Source: an uncultured Pelagibacteraceae bacterium
GTDB taxonomy: Bacteria > Pseudomonadota > Alphaproteobacteria > Pelagibacterales > Pelagibacteraceae
Assembly: GCA_902615435.1 (NCBI GenBank)
Contig: CACMOZ010000006.1
Span: 1 to 64,000, forward strand
Reading direction: 5' to 3'
DNA length: 64,000 nucleotides
The notes under the pieces were generated by a model, which was not told the origin of the DNA, did not search any database, and was given only the letters and a program-made list of their open reading frames with translations. Made by a program: the position numbers and the translations under genes. Shown here in pieces: positions 7,966 to 16,934 of this stretch. Each line of letters starts with the position of its first letter. Within the stretch, counting starts at the first letter, position 1.

Positions 7966-9224
7966 CTAAAATGTTTAGGAAAATAAATTTATTTTTTTTA
8001 AATATTATTTTATTACCTGTAAGTTTAATAATAATATTATTACGACCATTTGTTTTATTAAGATTTAAGGAACTTTCATCGGAACTTTTTGGTGGTTTTA
8101 TTGCTTTCCCTGAGATTTACCTATGTGAAAAAAAAGAAAAAATAAATTTGCCCAACAAGACACATCTTGATATTTTTTATCCTCATCATTTGGGTTTAAT
8201 TTGTAATTCAGCTCTAATGAAAATGTGGAAGAGAAAATTATTAATTTTACCTTCTGTAATATGCCATCCAATTAACATTCAGCTTTCGACTATAAGTAAA
8301 TTTTTTAATATGAAAAATATTCACGATGTCGGTGATAATACTTCTATGGACAGGGATGTTCACAATCTGTTTAATAAACATAGTATAAATATTTCATTTA
8401 ATTCTGAAGAGAAAATTAATGGAATAAAATTTTTGAGAAAGATTGGTCTTAAAGAAAACGAAAAGTTTGTGTGTGTTGCAGTTAGAGACGGTCAATATAA
8501 TAAAGATTTTTATAAAGATTCTTATGATAATTTGAAACTCAACAGACATGATTACAGAAATTGGAATATTCAAAATTTTATACCTGCAATAGAATATTTA
8601 TTAGAAAAAGGTTATTTTGTTATAAGAGTTGGTAAAAATTCAAAAGAAAAATTAAATATTCAAAATGAAAAATTTTTTGATTATACATTTTCTAATATTA
8701 AAAATGATTTTATTGATATATTTTTAGGAGCTAATTGTCATTTTTGTATAAGCACGGGTTTTGGATACGATATGATACCCCATGTCTTTAGAAGACCAGT
8801 AATTTTTTTGGGTGTACCAATTGGTTTGCTTAATACTTATAGCTCAAAATACATTTTACTTACTAAACATCATGTAGATAAAAAAACACAAAAAAAGCTT
8901 ACCTTAAGCGAAATATTTCAGAAAAATTTGGCTTTTGCACAGGACATTAATGAATTTGAAAATATGAATGTAAAATTAATTGATTGTTCATCTGATGAAA
9001 TAAAGTCAGCTACAATTGAAATGATCGAGCTTATTAAAAATAATTTTAAACAAGATAATAAAAATTCTGAACAAATAAAAAAATTTTGGAGTCTTTACCT
9101 TTCATTTTGTCAGGATAAAAAATACTCAGATAGGCCGCTAGTCAAATACTCGAAAATTCACGGGAAGATCCTAGCTAAGATAAGCCCAAATTTTCTTCTT
9201 AAAAATCAAAATTTATTAAATTAA
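7950..9224 (+). CDS. TIGR04372-like putative glycosyltransferase
   Basis: The 424-residue protein starts with a hydrophobic segment (about residues 8-32) and then has features I associate with the TIGR04372 family: FVCVAVRDGQYNKDFY, HDYRNWNIQNFIPAIEYL, GYFVIRVGKN and an ISTGFGYDMIPHVFRRP segment resembling the sugar-nucleotide site of GT-B enzymes. The family is found in surface polysaccharide loci. The start overlaps the cytidylyltransferase by 16 bp. The N-terminal hydrophobic stretch suggests membrane association. Donor and acceptor are unknown. Confidence 0.7.
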   Translation: MEKILTKMFRKINLFFLNIILLPVSLIIILLRPFVLLRFKELSSELFGGFIAFPEIYLCEKKEKINLPNKTHLDIFYPHHLGLICNSALMKMWKRKLLILPSVICHPINIQLSTISKFFNMKNIHDVGDNTSMDRDVHNLFNKHSINISFNSEEKINGIKFLRKIGLKENEKFVCVAVRDGQYNKDFYKDSYDNLKLNRHDYRNWNIQNFIPAIEYLLEKGYFVIRVGKNSKEKLNIQNEKFFDYTFSNIKNDFIDIFLGANCHFCISTGFGYDMIPHVFRRPVIFLGVPIGLLNTYSSKYILLTKHHVDKKTQKKLTLSEIFQKNLAFAQDINEFENMNVKLIDCSSDEIKSATIEMIELIKNNFKQDNKNSEQIKKFWSLYLSFCQDKKYSDRPLVKYSKIHGKILAKISPNFLLKNQNLLN

Positions 9225-9237
9225 TCAAAATTTTTAT

Positions 9238-10953
9238 ATGTTAGAGAAAATTAGCATTTTTTTAAGTAAAAAGCAGCGAACACTTTATTGTATACTTATA
9301 CTTGGTTCTTTTATTGGAGCTTTGTTAGAATTTATTGGTATTGGATCTATACCAATATTTATTGATTATTTAGTAAATGAAAATCAAGAGAGAATTTTTA
9401 ATATTAGATTTGAAGAATTAATAAATTTTAATTTTGATGTTAATAACAAAATATTATTTGCCTCAGTAGTTCTTTCAATGATTTTTATTTTTAAAAATGT
9501 ATATTTTTCATTACTTTTTTATTTTCAAGGAAATTTATTTAGAGAAATTAAAAAAAATAATTCTTTAAAATTATATAAAAAATATATTAATTCATCCTAC
9601 GAAACACATTTGAATATTAACCCTGCTTTAATAAATAGAAATTTACTATCTGAAATAATAGTTTCTGCGAATTATTTAGAAAATTTATTAATGATAATTA
9701 GAGAGTCATTAATAGCTATTTTAATAGTGTTTCTTTTATTGCTTGTAAATACATATATCTCGCTTACATCAATTTTACTTATTATCATTGTTTCAGTGTT
9801 TTTTTATTTATCAATAAGAAAAATTATCAAAAGATTGTCTTCAACAACTCAAAAATTTCGTGCTGATCAAATAAAAAATATTAATCAGGTTTTTGGATCA
9901 ATAAAAGAAAGTAAAATTTTAAATGCTGATGATTTTTTTGAAAGCGAGTTTGAAAATTTCACTGACACTATTGAAAAAAATAATTTTTATATAAATTTTG
10001 TTCAGAAACTACCAAAACTTATAATCGAAGTTTTAGTTATTATTAGCTTAACATTAATTATTACAATTTTTGTTGCTGATGGAAAAAAAGTAATAGATTT
10101 TTTACCTATAATTGGATTATTTGCCGTAGGAACTATAAGGTTATTGCCTTCTTTTAATTTAATTACTTCTAATTTAACTAGGCTGAAATCAGAGTCAATA
10201 TCTTTTAATTATATTGTGAATGAATTTAAAAAACTTAACAATAGTTTTAATGAAAAAAAAAAAGAAGATTTTTCTTTTAAAAAATTTGAAAGTGATATTA
10301 TTTTAAAAAATATTTCTTATAAATATAAAGATAAAGAAGAATTTGTATTAAAAGATTTAAATTTACAAATTAAAAAAGGACAAATGATTGGTCTTATAGG
10401 CGAAAGTGGACAAGGTAAAACCACTCTTATAAATTTAATTATAGGTTTACTCAATCCTCTTAAAGGCGAAATATTATTTGACGGAAAAAATATTAAGAAC
10501 CATATTGCCAACTGGAGATCTTTTATTGGGTTTATTCCACAAGATATTTATCTTTTAGATGACACAATAAAAAAAAATATAGCGTTTGGAATTAGTGAAA
10601 AAAAAATTGAGGTAGAAAAAGTCAATGAAGCTATTGAAAAATCTGAGCTTTCTGATTTTATCAAAAATTTACCAGAAGGTTTAGATACAATTGTAGGTGA
10701 TAGAGGTATAAAAATTTCAGGCGGACAGCGTCAACGAATAGGTATTGCTAGGTCTTTGTATAGAAATCCAGATATTTTAATTTTAGATGAAGCTACAAGT
10801 TCACTAGATAGTGAAACAGAAGGAAATTTTATAAATAATATTAATAAATTTAAGAGGAGTAAAACAGTAATTATTTCTACTCATAAATTTGAAATACTTA
10901 AGGAATGTGACATTATCTATGAAATTAAGAACAAAAATATAAATAAAAAATAA
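9238..10953 (+). CDS. ABC transporter, fused permease/ATPase (MsbA/PglK-like flippase)
   Basis: The 571-residue half-transporter has about six hydrophobic segments in its first 310 residues and then a nucleotide-binding domain with Walker A GESGQGKTT near 387-395, Q-loop GFIPQDIYLL, signature ISGGQRQRIGIAR near 492-504, Walker B ILILDEATSSLDS near 512 and a switch His in STHKF. Fused exporters of this type flip lipid-linked oligosaccharides or lipids. In this polysaccharide locus, flipping an undecaprenyl-linked glycan is the likely role. It is the only transporter recognised in the 38-kb region. Confidence 0.85.
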   Translation: MLEKISIFLSKKQRTLYCILILGSFIGALLEFIGIGSIPIFIDYLVNENQERIFNIRFEELINFNFDVNNKILFASVVLSMIFIFKNVYFSLLFYFQGNLFREIKKNNSLKLYKKYINSSYETHLNINPALINRNLLSEIIVSANYLENLLMIIRESLIAILIVFLLLLVNTYISLTSILLIIIVSVFFYLSIRKIIKRLSSTTQKFRADQIKNINQVFGSIKESKILNADDFFESEFENFTDTIEKNNFYINFVQKLPKLIIEVLVIISLTLIITIFVADGKKVIDFLPIIGLFAVGTIRLLPSFNLITSNLTRLKSESISFNYIVNEFKKLNNSFNEKKKEDFSFKKFESDIILKNISYKYKDKEEFVLKDLNLQIKKGQMIGLIGESGQGKTTLINLIIGLLNPLKGEILFDGKNIKNHIANWRSFIGFIPQDIYLLDDTIKKNIAFGISEKKIEVEKVNEAIEKSELSDFIKNLPEGLDTIVGDRGIKISGGQRQRIGIARSLYRNPDILILDEATSSLDSETEGNFINNINKFKRSKTVIISTHKFEILKECDIIYEIKNKNINKK

Positions 10954-10958
10954 ATTTT

Positions 10959-11954
10959 ATGAAAAAAATTTTAGTTACTGGATCTGAAGGGTTTATAGGA
11001 TCACACTTAGTTGAAACATTATTGAAAAAAAAATACAAAGTAAAAGCCTTAGTTCAATATAATTCATTTAATTCTATCGGATGGATTAATGACTTAATTA
11101 ATAAGGATAGTAAAAACTTGCAGATTTTTTTTGGCGATATAAGAGATATGTCTTTTATAGATAAAATTATGCAAGATTGTGATGCTGTTTTTAATTTAGC
11201 AGCGTTGATTGGTATTCCTTACTCATATCATGCACCAACTTCTTATTTTGAAACCAATGTTAAAGGGACTTTAAATATATTAGAAGCAGCAAAAAAAAAT
11301 AAAATTAAAAAAGTAATTATTACATCAACTAGTGAGGTTTATGGGACAGGACAGTATTTGCCAATTGATGAAAAACATCCTTTAGTAGGTCAATCACCAT
11401 ATTCGGCTTCAAAAATTTCAGCAGATCAATTAGCAATGTCTTATTATTATTCGTTTGATCTACCAGTTACAATTATACGACCTTTTAATACTTATGGGCC
11501 CAGACAGTCATTAAGAGCAATAATACCTACGATTATACAACAAATGTTAATAAACAAAAAAAGAGAGATAAATTTAGGCAATGTAAAAACTACACGAGAT
11601 TTTAGTTACGTGTCCGATACCGTCGATGGCTTTGTTAAATCTATAAATTCAAAATCTGATGGTGAAATTATTAATCTTGGTTCAGGTTTCGAAATTAGTA
11701 TTGAAGAACTTGTAAGAGAGATCGGACACATATTAGGAGAAAAAGTAATCATAAAAAAAGATAAAAAAAGATTTAGACCAAAAAATAGCGAGGTAGAACG
11801 ATTAAAATCTTCTAATATAAAAGCTAAAAAAATATTAAACTGGAGTCCTAAATTTACTGGAAAAAAAGGTTTAAGAGAGGGAATCAAAAAAACATTAACT
11901 TGGTTTTTAAAAAATAAACAATTTTTACCTAAAAAAAACTCTTATAATATTTAA
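10959..11954 (+). CDS. legB: NAD-dependent 4,6-dehydratase LegB
   Basis: The 331-residue extended SDR matches LegB closely as I remember it: GSEGFIGSHLVETLL at the N-terminus, the diagnostic YNSFNSIGWINDL, NLAALIGIPYSYHAPTSYF, TSTSEVYGT, SPYSASKISADQLA and RPFNTYGPRQS. LegB makes the 4-keto-6-deoxy intermediate from GDP- or UDP-GlcNAc in legionaminic acid synthesis. It opens a run of legionaminate-type genes (LegI, LegG, PtmE-like, LegF) that follow without gaps; LegC lies further downstream at 23907. Confidence 0.85.
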   Translation: MKKILVTGSEGFIGSHLVETLLKKKYKVKALVQYNSFNSIGWINDLINKDSKNLQIFFGDIRDMSFIDKIMQDCDAVFNLAALIGIPYSYHAPTSYFETNVKGTLNILEAAKKNKIKKVIITSTSEVYGTGQYLPIDEKHPLVGQSPYSASKISADQLAMSYYYSFDLPVTIIRPFNTYGPRQSLRAIIPTIIQQMLINKKREINLGNVKTTRDFSYVSDTVDGFVKSINSKSDGEIINLGSGFEISIEELVREIGHILGEKVIIKKDKKRFRPKNSEVERLKSSNIKAKKILNWSPKFTGKKGLREGIKKTLTWFLKNKQFLPKKNSYNI

Positions 11955-11958
11955 TTAA

Positions 11959-12864
11959 GTGAAGTCCCAAAAAAATTTTTTTTTAAGCATTGGTTATTTT
12001 GCAGATGGTAATTGGGCTTATCAAAATTTAATAAAAATATTTAATGATAAGTCAATTAATATAAAGTTTATTTGTTTAAGAAAAAAACCTGATAAAAAAA
12101 TTAAAATTTTATCAAAAAAAAAAAATATACCGTGCTTCAAATTTGAGAATGTAAATGACGGAAATTCAATAGAAAAAATTAAAAGTTACAAATGTGATTA
12201 TCTTATCTCAATGTCATACGATCAAATTTTTGGAAAAAAAATATTATATTTAATGAAAAATAAGATTATTAATTGTCATGCTGGCTTATTACCATTTTAT
12301 AGGGGAAGAAATATTTTAAATTGGGCTTTAGTCAATGGAGAAAAATACTTTGGTGTAACAACACATTTAATTAACGATAAGATTGATGAAGGTAATATAA
12401 TTAAACAAATAAGAATCAAAATTAATAAATTTGACACTTATGAAACTTTATTAAAAAAAGCAGAAATAAACTGCTCAAATTTACTTTATTCGACTATAAA
12501 AATAATTCAGAAAGGAAAATTTTCTACATTTTCTCAAAAAAAAATTTGTCGAAAAGGGTCATATTTTAGAAAAAGAAATTCAGAAGATGAAAAAATAATT
12601 TGGTCAAAAAGTGCTAAAGAAATTTATAATTTGATAAGAGGAATATCTTATCCTGGACCAAACAGTAAAACAATTATAAATAAAAGAGTACTTAGAATAA
12701 AAAAATCAAAAATCATTAAATTCAAAAATACAAAAAAATTTAAAGTTGGAGAAATTATTAAAAAAACAAAAAATCACTTTATAGTTAACACTGGTTCTGG
12801 AAAAATAAAAATATTAGATTGGTCTCCAAAATTGAAATTAAAAACAGGTCAAGTTTTTTTATGA
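11959..12864 (+). CDS. Sugar N-formyltransferase (formyl_transf_N domain), GTG start
   Basis: The 301-residue protein shares the N10-formyl-tetrahydrofolate fold with methionyl-tRNA formyltransferase and ArnA: IINCHAGLLPFYRGRN holds the catalytic Asn and His, and GVTTHLINDKIDEGNI supplies the conserved Asp. A C-terminal FMT-like segment follows. Sugar formyltransferases act on amino sugars such as Qui4N or Fuc4N. Sitting between LegB and LegI, where an N-acyltransferase (LegH) would be expected, it may formylate the 4-amino group before chain extension. The GTG at 11959 follows the legB stop by 4 bp. A run of 12 As lies at 12114-12125. Confidence 0.8.
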   Translation: MKSQKNFFLSIGYFADGNWAYQNLIKIFNDKSINIKFICLRKKPDKKIKILSKKKNIPCFKFENVNDGNSIEKIKSYKCDYLISMSYDQIFGKKILYLMKNKIINCHAGLLPFYRGRNILNWALVNGEKYFGVTTHLINDKIDEGNIIKQIRIKINKFDTYETLLKKAEINCSNLLYSTIKIIQKGKFSTFSQKKICRKGSYFRKRNSEDEKIIWSKSAKEIYNLIRGISYPGPNSKTIINKRVLRIKKSKIIKFKNTKKFKVGEIIKKTKNHFIVNTGSGKIKILDWSPKLKLKTGQVFL

Positions 12865-13859
12865 AAACAATCATCATAGCTGAGGCAGGCGTTAATCATA
12901 ATGGAAATTTTAGAAATGCTAAAAAATTAATTTTAGAGGCTAAAAAAAGTGGAGCTGATATTGTAAAATTTCAAAAATTTAAAGCTGAAAAATTAGTAAC
13001 AAAAAAAGCTAAATTAGCTAATTATCAAAGAAAAAATTACAAAAATATTTCACAATATCAAATGCTTAAGAAGCTTGAACTAAAAGACTCTGACTATAAA
13101 AAACTTTATCAATATTCAAAAAAAATAAAAATTAAGTTTCTCTGCTCATGTTTTGACAAAGAATCGCTTGCTTTTCTTCAGTTTTACAAAAATGATTTTA
13201 TTAAAATTCCATCAGGCGAAATAAATAATTTTCCACTTTTAAAGTATGCAGGGAATTTAAAAAATAAAGTCATATTATCCTCTGGTATGTCAACAATTGA
13301 TGAAATAACTTTAGCAATTAATACAATTATAAAATCTGGGACCCCAAAAAAAAATATATATTTATTGCACTGTAATTCTGATTATCCGACAAATATTAAG
13401 GATGTAAATTTAAGAGCATTTGATCAATTAAAAGAAAAGTTTGGTTTAAAACTAGGTTATTCTGATCACACAACAAGTCAAGAAGTTCCAATAATTGCGG
13501 TAGCTATGGGAGCTAAAATTATAGAAAAACATTTTACATTAAACAAAAACTTGAAAGGTCCAGATCATGCGGCAAGCTTCAATCCAAGAGAATTTAAAAC
13601 CCTAGTTGAGAATATCCGAAAAACAGAAATCATTTTAGGAAAAAATAAAAAAATAGTTACTGCTAGCGAAAAGAGAAATAAATTATCAGTGCGTAAATCT
13701 ATAGTTGCTAAAAGAGCTATAAAGAAGGGGGATAAGTTCAGTACTAATAATATTACCATAAAAAGACCAGGCAACGGTATTTCCCCGTTAAAATTTTTTA
13801 AAATAATTGGTAAAAAGTCTAAATATTCATTTAAACAAGACGATCTAATTAAAGTATGA
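12861..13859 (+). CDS. legI: Legionaminic/N-acetylneuraminic acid synthase family protein (NeuB/LegI)
   Basis: The track start at 12819 lies inside the formyltransferase; ATG at 12861 gives MKTIIIAEAGVNHNG, the canonical NeuB start, and overlaps the previous stop by 4 bp. The 332-residue enzyme has DIVKFQKFKAE, IKIPSGEINNFP, ILSSGMSTIDE, LLHCNSDYPT, LGYSDHT and KHFTLNKNLKGPDH, then a SAF domain (VRKSIVAKRAI). It condenses phosphoenolpyruvate with a 2,4-diamino-type or N-acetylated hexose. The adjacent LegG and LegF favour a legionaminic-type product over sialic acid. Confidence 0.87.
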   Translation: MKTIIIAEAGVNHNGNFRNAKKLILEAKKSGADIVKFQKFKAEKLVTKKAKLANYQRKNYKNISQYQMLKKLELKDSDYKKLYQYSKKIKIKFLCSCFDKESLAFLQFYKNDFIKIPSGEINNFPLLKYAGNLKNKVILSSGMSTIDEITLAINTIIKSGTPKKNIYLLHCNSDYPTNIKDVNLRAFDQLKEKFGLKLGYSDHTTSQEVPIIAVAMGAKIIEKHFTLNKNLKGPDHAASFNPREFKTLVENIRKTEIILGKNKKIVTASEKRNKLSVRKSIVAKRAIKKGDKFSTNNITIKRPGNGISPLKFFKIIGKKSKYSFKQDDLIKV

Positions 13860-14995
13860 AAAAAATTGCAATAGTAACTAGTACTAGAGCAGATTATTCA
13901 ATCTTAAAAAATTTAATCTCGCATCTTAGAGAAAATAAAAAAATGAATTTGAAGTTAATAATCAGTGGAACCCATTTAAACAAAAAATATGGATATACAA
14001 TTAAAGAAATAGATAATCTAAATGCTATAAATCATAAAAAAATTGACATTAATATAAAAACCTCATCAGAGGAAAATATCTCAAAAAGTTTTAGTTTAGG
14101 TGTAAAAAAATTTTCAAGTTATCTAAAAAAAAACAAAACTGATCTTGTCATCTTACTAGGTGATAGATATGAAATATTAGCTTTTGCAATATCTTGTTTA
14201 ATTTCAAGAATTCCTATTGCCCACATTCATGGAGGTGAAATAACACAAAGTGTAATTGACGATTCAATTAGACACTCAATTACAAAAATGTCTCAAATTC
14301 ACTTTGTAGCAAATAAAATTTACAAAAAAAGAGTAGCTCAACTTGGAGAAGAAGACTCACGTATATTTATAGTTGGAGGTCTTGGTGCTTATAATTTGTC
14401 TATAGAGAAATTTCAATCTAAAAAGAAAATTTTAAAAAAAATAGGTTTACCATATTTAAAAAAGTATATTTTAATTTGCTTCCACCCCGAAACATTAAAT
14501 AAAAATTCAAATTTAAAAAATTTTAAAAAAATTTTGAATGCTCTTAAGTCTTTTAAAGACCAATTTTTTTTATTTACAATGCCTAATTCTGACCAAGAAA
14601 GTGATTATATTTATCAAGAAATTAAAAAATTTATTTCGAATTCTCCAAATTCAAAATTAATTAAATCTCTTGGAAATAAATATTACAGTTTTCTAAAACA
14701 CTCAGAATTAATTATAGGTAATTCTTCGAGCGGAGTTCTTGAAGCTCCATCCGCTAAAGTACCTTCGTTAAATATTGGCAATAGGCAAACCGGTAGAGTA
14801 ATGGCTAATTCTGTTCTCAATTGTGATTTTAATGAAAAAAACATAAAGAAAAAAATTAGCTATCTATTAAAAATGAAAAAAAAATTCTCCTACAAAAACC
14901 CTTATTATAATGGAAAAACACCATTAAAGATTGTAAAAATTTTAGAAAATTTAAATTTTAATAATTTAATCAATAAAAAGTTTAGGGACATCTGA
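13856..14995 (+). CDS. legG: UDP/GDP-N-acetylglucosamine 2-epimerase, hydrolysing (NeuC/LegG)
   Basis: The 379-residue GT-B-fold hydrolase has VTSTRADYSILKNL at the N-terminus, LLGDRYEILAFA, HIHGGEITQSVIDDSIRHSITK and ELIIGNSSSGVLEAPS, all typical of hydrolysing 2-epimerases. It removes the nucleotide while inverting C2, giving the six-carbon substrate of the NeuB-type synthase encoded just upstream. Its ATG overlaps the legI stop by 4 bp. Sequence alone does not separate NeuC from LegG; LegB and the PtmE-like gene tip it to LegG. Confidence 0.85.
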   Translation: MKKIAIVTSTRADYSILKNLISHLRENKKMNLKLIISGTHLNKKYGYTIKEIDNLNAINHKKIDINIKTSSEENISKSFSLGVKKFSSYLKKNKTDLVILLGDRYEILAFAISCLISRIPIAHIHGGEITQSVIDDSIRHSITKMSQIHFVANKIYKKRVAQLGEEDSRIFIVGGLGAYNLSIEKFQSKKKILKKIGLPYLKKYILICFHPETLNKNSNLKNFKKILNALKSFKDQFFLFTMPNSDQESDYIYQEIKKFISNSPNSKLIKSLGNKYYSFLKHSELIIGNSSSGVLEAPSAKVPSLNIGNRQTGRVMANSVLNCDFNEKNIKKKISYLLKMKKKFSYKNPYYNGKTPLKIVKILENLNFNNLINKKFRDI

Positions 14996-14997
14996 CC

Positions 14998-16053
14998 ATG
15001 AAAAATCCATTAATTTCATCCAATATTTCAATATCTCAATCAATGAAAAAACTCAGTGAAACTGGACAAAGATGTTTAGTAATAGTTGATATTAAGAAGA
15101 AATTGTTAGGAACCCTTACTGATGGGGATATAAGAAGAAACATTTTATCTGGATATGAATTATCTGATAGTATTAAAAAAATTTATAATAAAAAACCAAT
15201 TTACTTCTTCGAAAAAAATTTTTCTGTTGAAAATGCTAAAAAAATTTTTATTAGTAAGAATATAAATCTAATTCCTATTATCAATTCTCAGAGGAAAGTA
15301 GTTAATTGCCTTACCTGGGATGATGTATTCGAAAAACCCTCCAAAAAAAGTATTATGCCTACTTTAAGCACCGTTATTATGGCAGGCGGGAAGGGCATAA
15401 GAATGAAACCTTTCACAGATGTTCTTCCAAAACCTTTAGTACCAATTAATAATAAACCAATCATAGAACATATAATAGAAAATTTTCTTAACTTTAATCA
15501 AAATAAGTTTTTTTTAACAATTAGTCAAAAAAGCAAAATTTTAAAATATTATTTTAAAGATAAAAATACGAAAAGTTACAAAATTAATTTTGTTACAGAA
15601 AAAAAACCTTTAGGGACAATTGGAGGTTTAAAACTGCTTGAACAGAAACTTACAAGTAATTTCTTTTTAGCTAATTGCGATATTTTGGTTGATGCAAACT
15701 ATCAAGATATCTTTGAACTTCATAAATCTAGGAATAATGATGTAACAATTGTAGCCTCTATAAAAGAGTTTAATATTCCTTATGGAGTATGTGAAATTGG
15801 AAAAAAAGGTTTACTTAAAAATATTAAAGAAAAACCTAATTTTCAATATCTAGTAAATACAGGTTTGTATTTGGTTAATAAGAAAATAATTAATTTGATA
15901 CCAAAAAACAAATACTTTGATTTTACAGATTTGATTAATGTACTTCTAAAAAAGAAGAAAAAAATTGGGGTTTTTCCAATCGCCGATCAAAAATGGATAG
16001 ATGTTGGTCAATGGGACATTTTTGAAAAAAATTTAAAAAAAATTAAAAATTAA
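14998..16053 (+). CDS. ptmE: CBS-domain nucleotidyltransferase, PtmE-like (GlcN-1-P guanylyltransferase type)
   Basis: The 351-residue protein joins two N-terminal CBS motifs (about residues 5-115, including GTLTDGDIRRNIL) to a nucleotidyltransferase domain starting near 121 with VIMAGGKGIRMKPFTDVLPKPL. The same architecture occurs in Campylobacter PtmE, which makes GDP-glucosamine for legionaminic acid. The partners PtmF and PtmA are not seen in the window, so the feeding route is incomplete. Placed 2 bp after legG and abutting legF. The exact nucleotide used is inferred. Confidence 0.78.
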   Translation: MKNPLISSNISISQSMKKLSETGQRCLVIVDIKKKLLGTLTDGDIRRNILSGYELSDSIKKIYNKKPIYFFEKNFSVENAKKIFISKNINLIPIINSQRKVVNCLTWDDVFEKPSKKSIMPTLSTVIMAGGKGIRMKPFTDVLPKPLVPINNKPIIEHIIENFLNFNQNKFFLTISQKSKILKYYFKDKNTKSYKINFVTEKKPLGTIGGLKLLEQKLTSNFFLANCDILVDANYQDIFELHKSRNNDVTIVASIKEFNIPYGVCEIGKKGLLKNIKEKPNFQYLVNTGLYLVNKKIINLIPKNKYFDFTDLINVLLKKKKKIGVFPIADQKWIDVGQWDIFEKNLKKIKN

Positions 16054-16754
16054 TGTACCGTGGTAAAAAAATAGTAGCATTAATTCCAGCAAGAGCCGGA
16101 TCGAAAGGGTTAAAAAATAAAAATATAAAAATTTTTAAAAAAAAACCACTTATATACTGGACAATTAAAGCAGCGCAAACTTCCAAATATATTGATGATA
16201 TTATTGTAACTACTGACTCTGAAAAAATATTAAATTTATCTAAAAAATTTAAAATTAAAAATTTAATCAAAAGGCCAAAAAAATTAGCTTTAGATAATAC
16301 TGCAATCAAAGAAGTAATTTTTCACAGTTTTAAATGGATAAAAAAAAAACTAACAAATAATTATGAGTATTTTATTTTGTTGCAACCTACCTCTCCATTA
16401 AGAAACAAAGACCATATTAACAAATTTGTAAGAACTTTTTTTTCAAAAAAAACAAAAAATAGTGAAACCATGATTTCCGTTGCTGCTGCTCCGGTAAAAG
16501 CTAGTTGGTTAATGAGAAAGAGAGGAAAATATTTAAATTTTCTTAAAAAAAATAAGAAAAATTATTTAAGACAAGATTTAGAAAAATTTTATTTACCAAA
16601 CGGAGCTATCTATTTTTCAAAAATTACAACCTTCAAAGGATCTTTTTATGGTAATAAAACAATGTTTTATGAAATGGATATCAAGAGCTCAATTGATATT
16701 GACAATTTACATGATTTTAAAAAAGGTGTAAAAATAAAAAATATTTTGGAGTAA
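16053..16754 (+). CDS. legF: CMP-nonulosonate cytidylyltransferase (NeuA/LegF)
   Basis: The 233-residue enzyme has the complete CMP-sialate synthetase start LIPARAGSKGLKNKN (about residues 9-23), IIVTTDSEKI, LLQPTSPLRNKDHI and a DIDNLHDFK end. It couples the nine-carbon acid to CMP, the activated form used by transferases. As the last enzyme after LegI, LegG and PtmE it is the best candidate for CMP-legionaminate formation. It shares a single base with the preceding stop. Confidence 0.87.
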   Translation: MYRGKKIVALIPARAGSKGLKNKNIKIFKKKPLIYWTIKAAQTSKYIDDIIVTTDSEKILNLSKKFKIKNLIKRPKKLALDNTAIKEVIFHSFKWIKKKLTNNYEYFILLQPTSPLRNKDHINKFVRTFFSKKTKNSETMISVAAAPVKASWLMRKRGKYLNFLKKNKKNYLRQDLEKFYLPNGAIYFSKITTFKGSFYGNKTMFYEMDIKSSIDIDNLHDFKKGVKIKNILE

Positions 16755-16757
16755 TTT

Positions 16758-16922
16758 ATGTCTTTATTAAAAGGAAACTTTAAATCAAAAAAAATTAACA
16801 AAAAAAAACTTTCCCAGGAGGAAGAATTGGAGAAAAAGTTTGAGGAAGAAGCTTCAAAGAGAATTGGTGGAAGTATGGTTTATGTTAAAAAAAAGAAGAT
16901 CAATTGGGATTTAAAAGATTAA
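16758..16922 (+). CDS. Small 54-aa hypothetical protein
   Basis: This ORF is too short for the track. It runs ATG to TAA between legF (3 bp upstream) and the DUF115 gene (12 bp downstream) and fills otherwise empty space, which is unusual in this gapless locus and supports a real gene. The product is highly charged with an acidic helix-prone middle (QEEELEKKFEEEA), then KRIGGSMVYVKKK and a C-terminal INWDLKD. I see no signal peptide, membrane segment or known motif. Function unknown. Confidence 0.5.
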   Translation: MSLLKGNFKSKKINKKKLSQEEELEKKFEEEASKRIGGSMVYVKKKKINWDLKD

Positions 16923-16934
16923 AGCATATCTTTT

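Noticed and set aside
12819-12860. N-terminal extension of the LegI ORF
   Set aside because: It lies within the formyltransferase and the canonical NeuB start is at 12861.
11959-12864. Methionyl-tRNA formyltransferase (fmt)
   Set aside because: It lies between legB and legI and shows sugar formyltransferase context; no def gene is adjacent.
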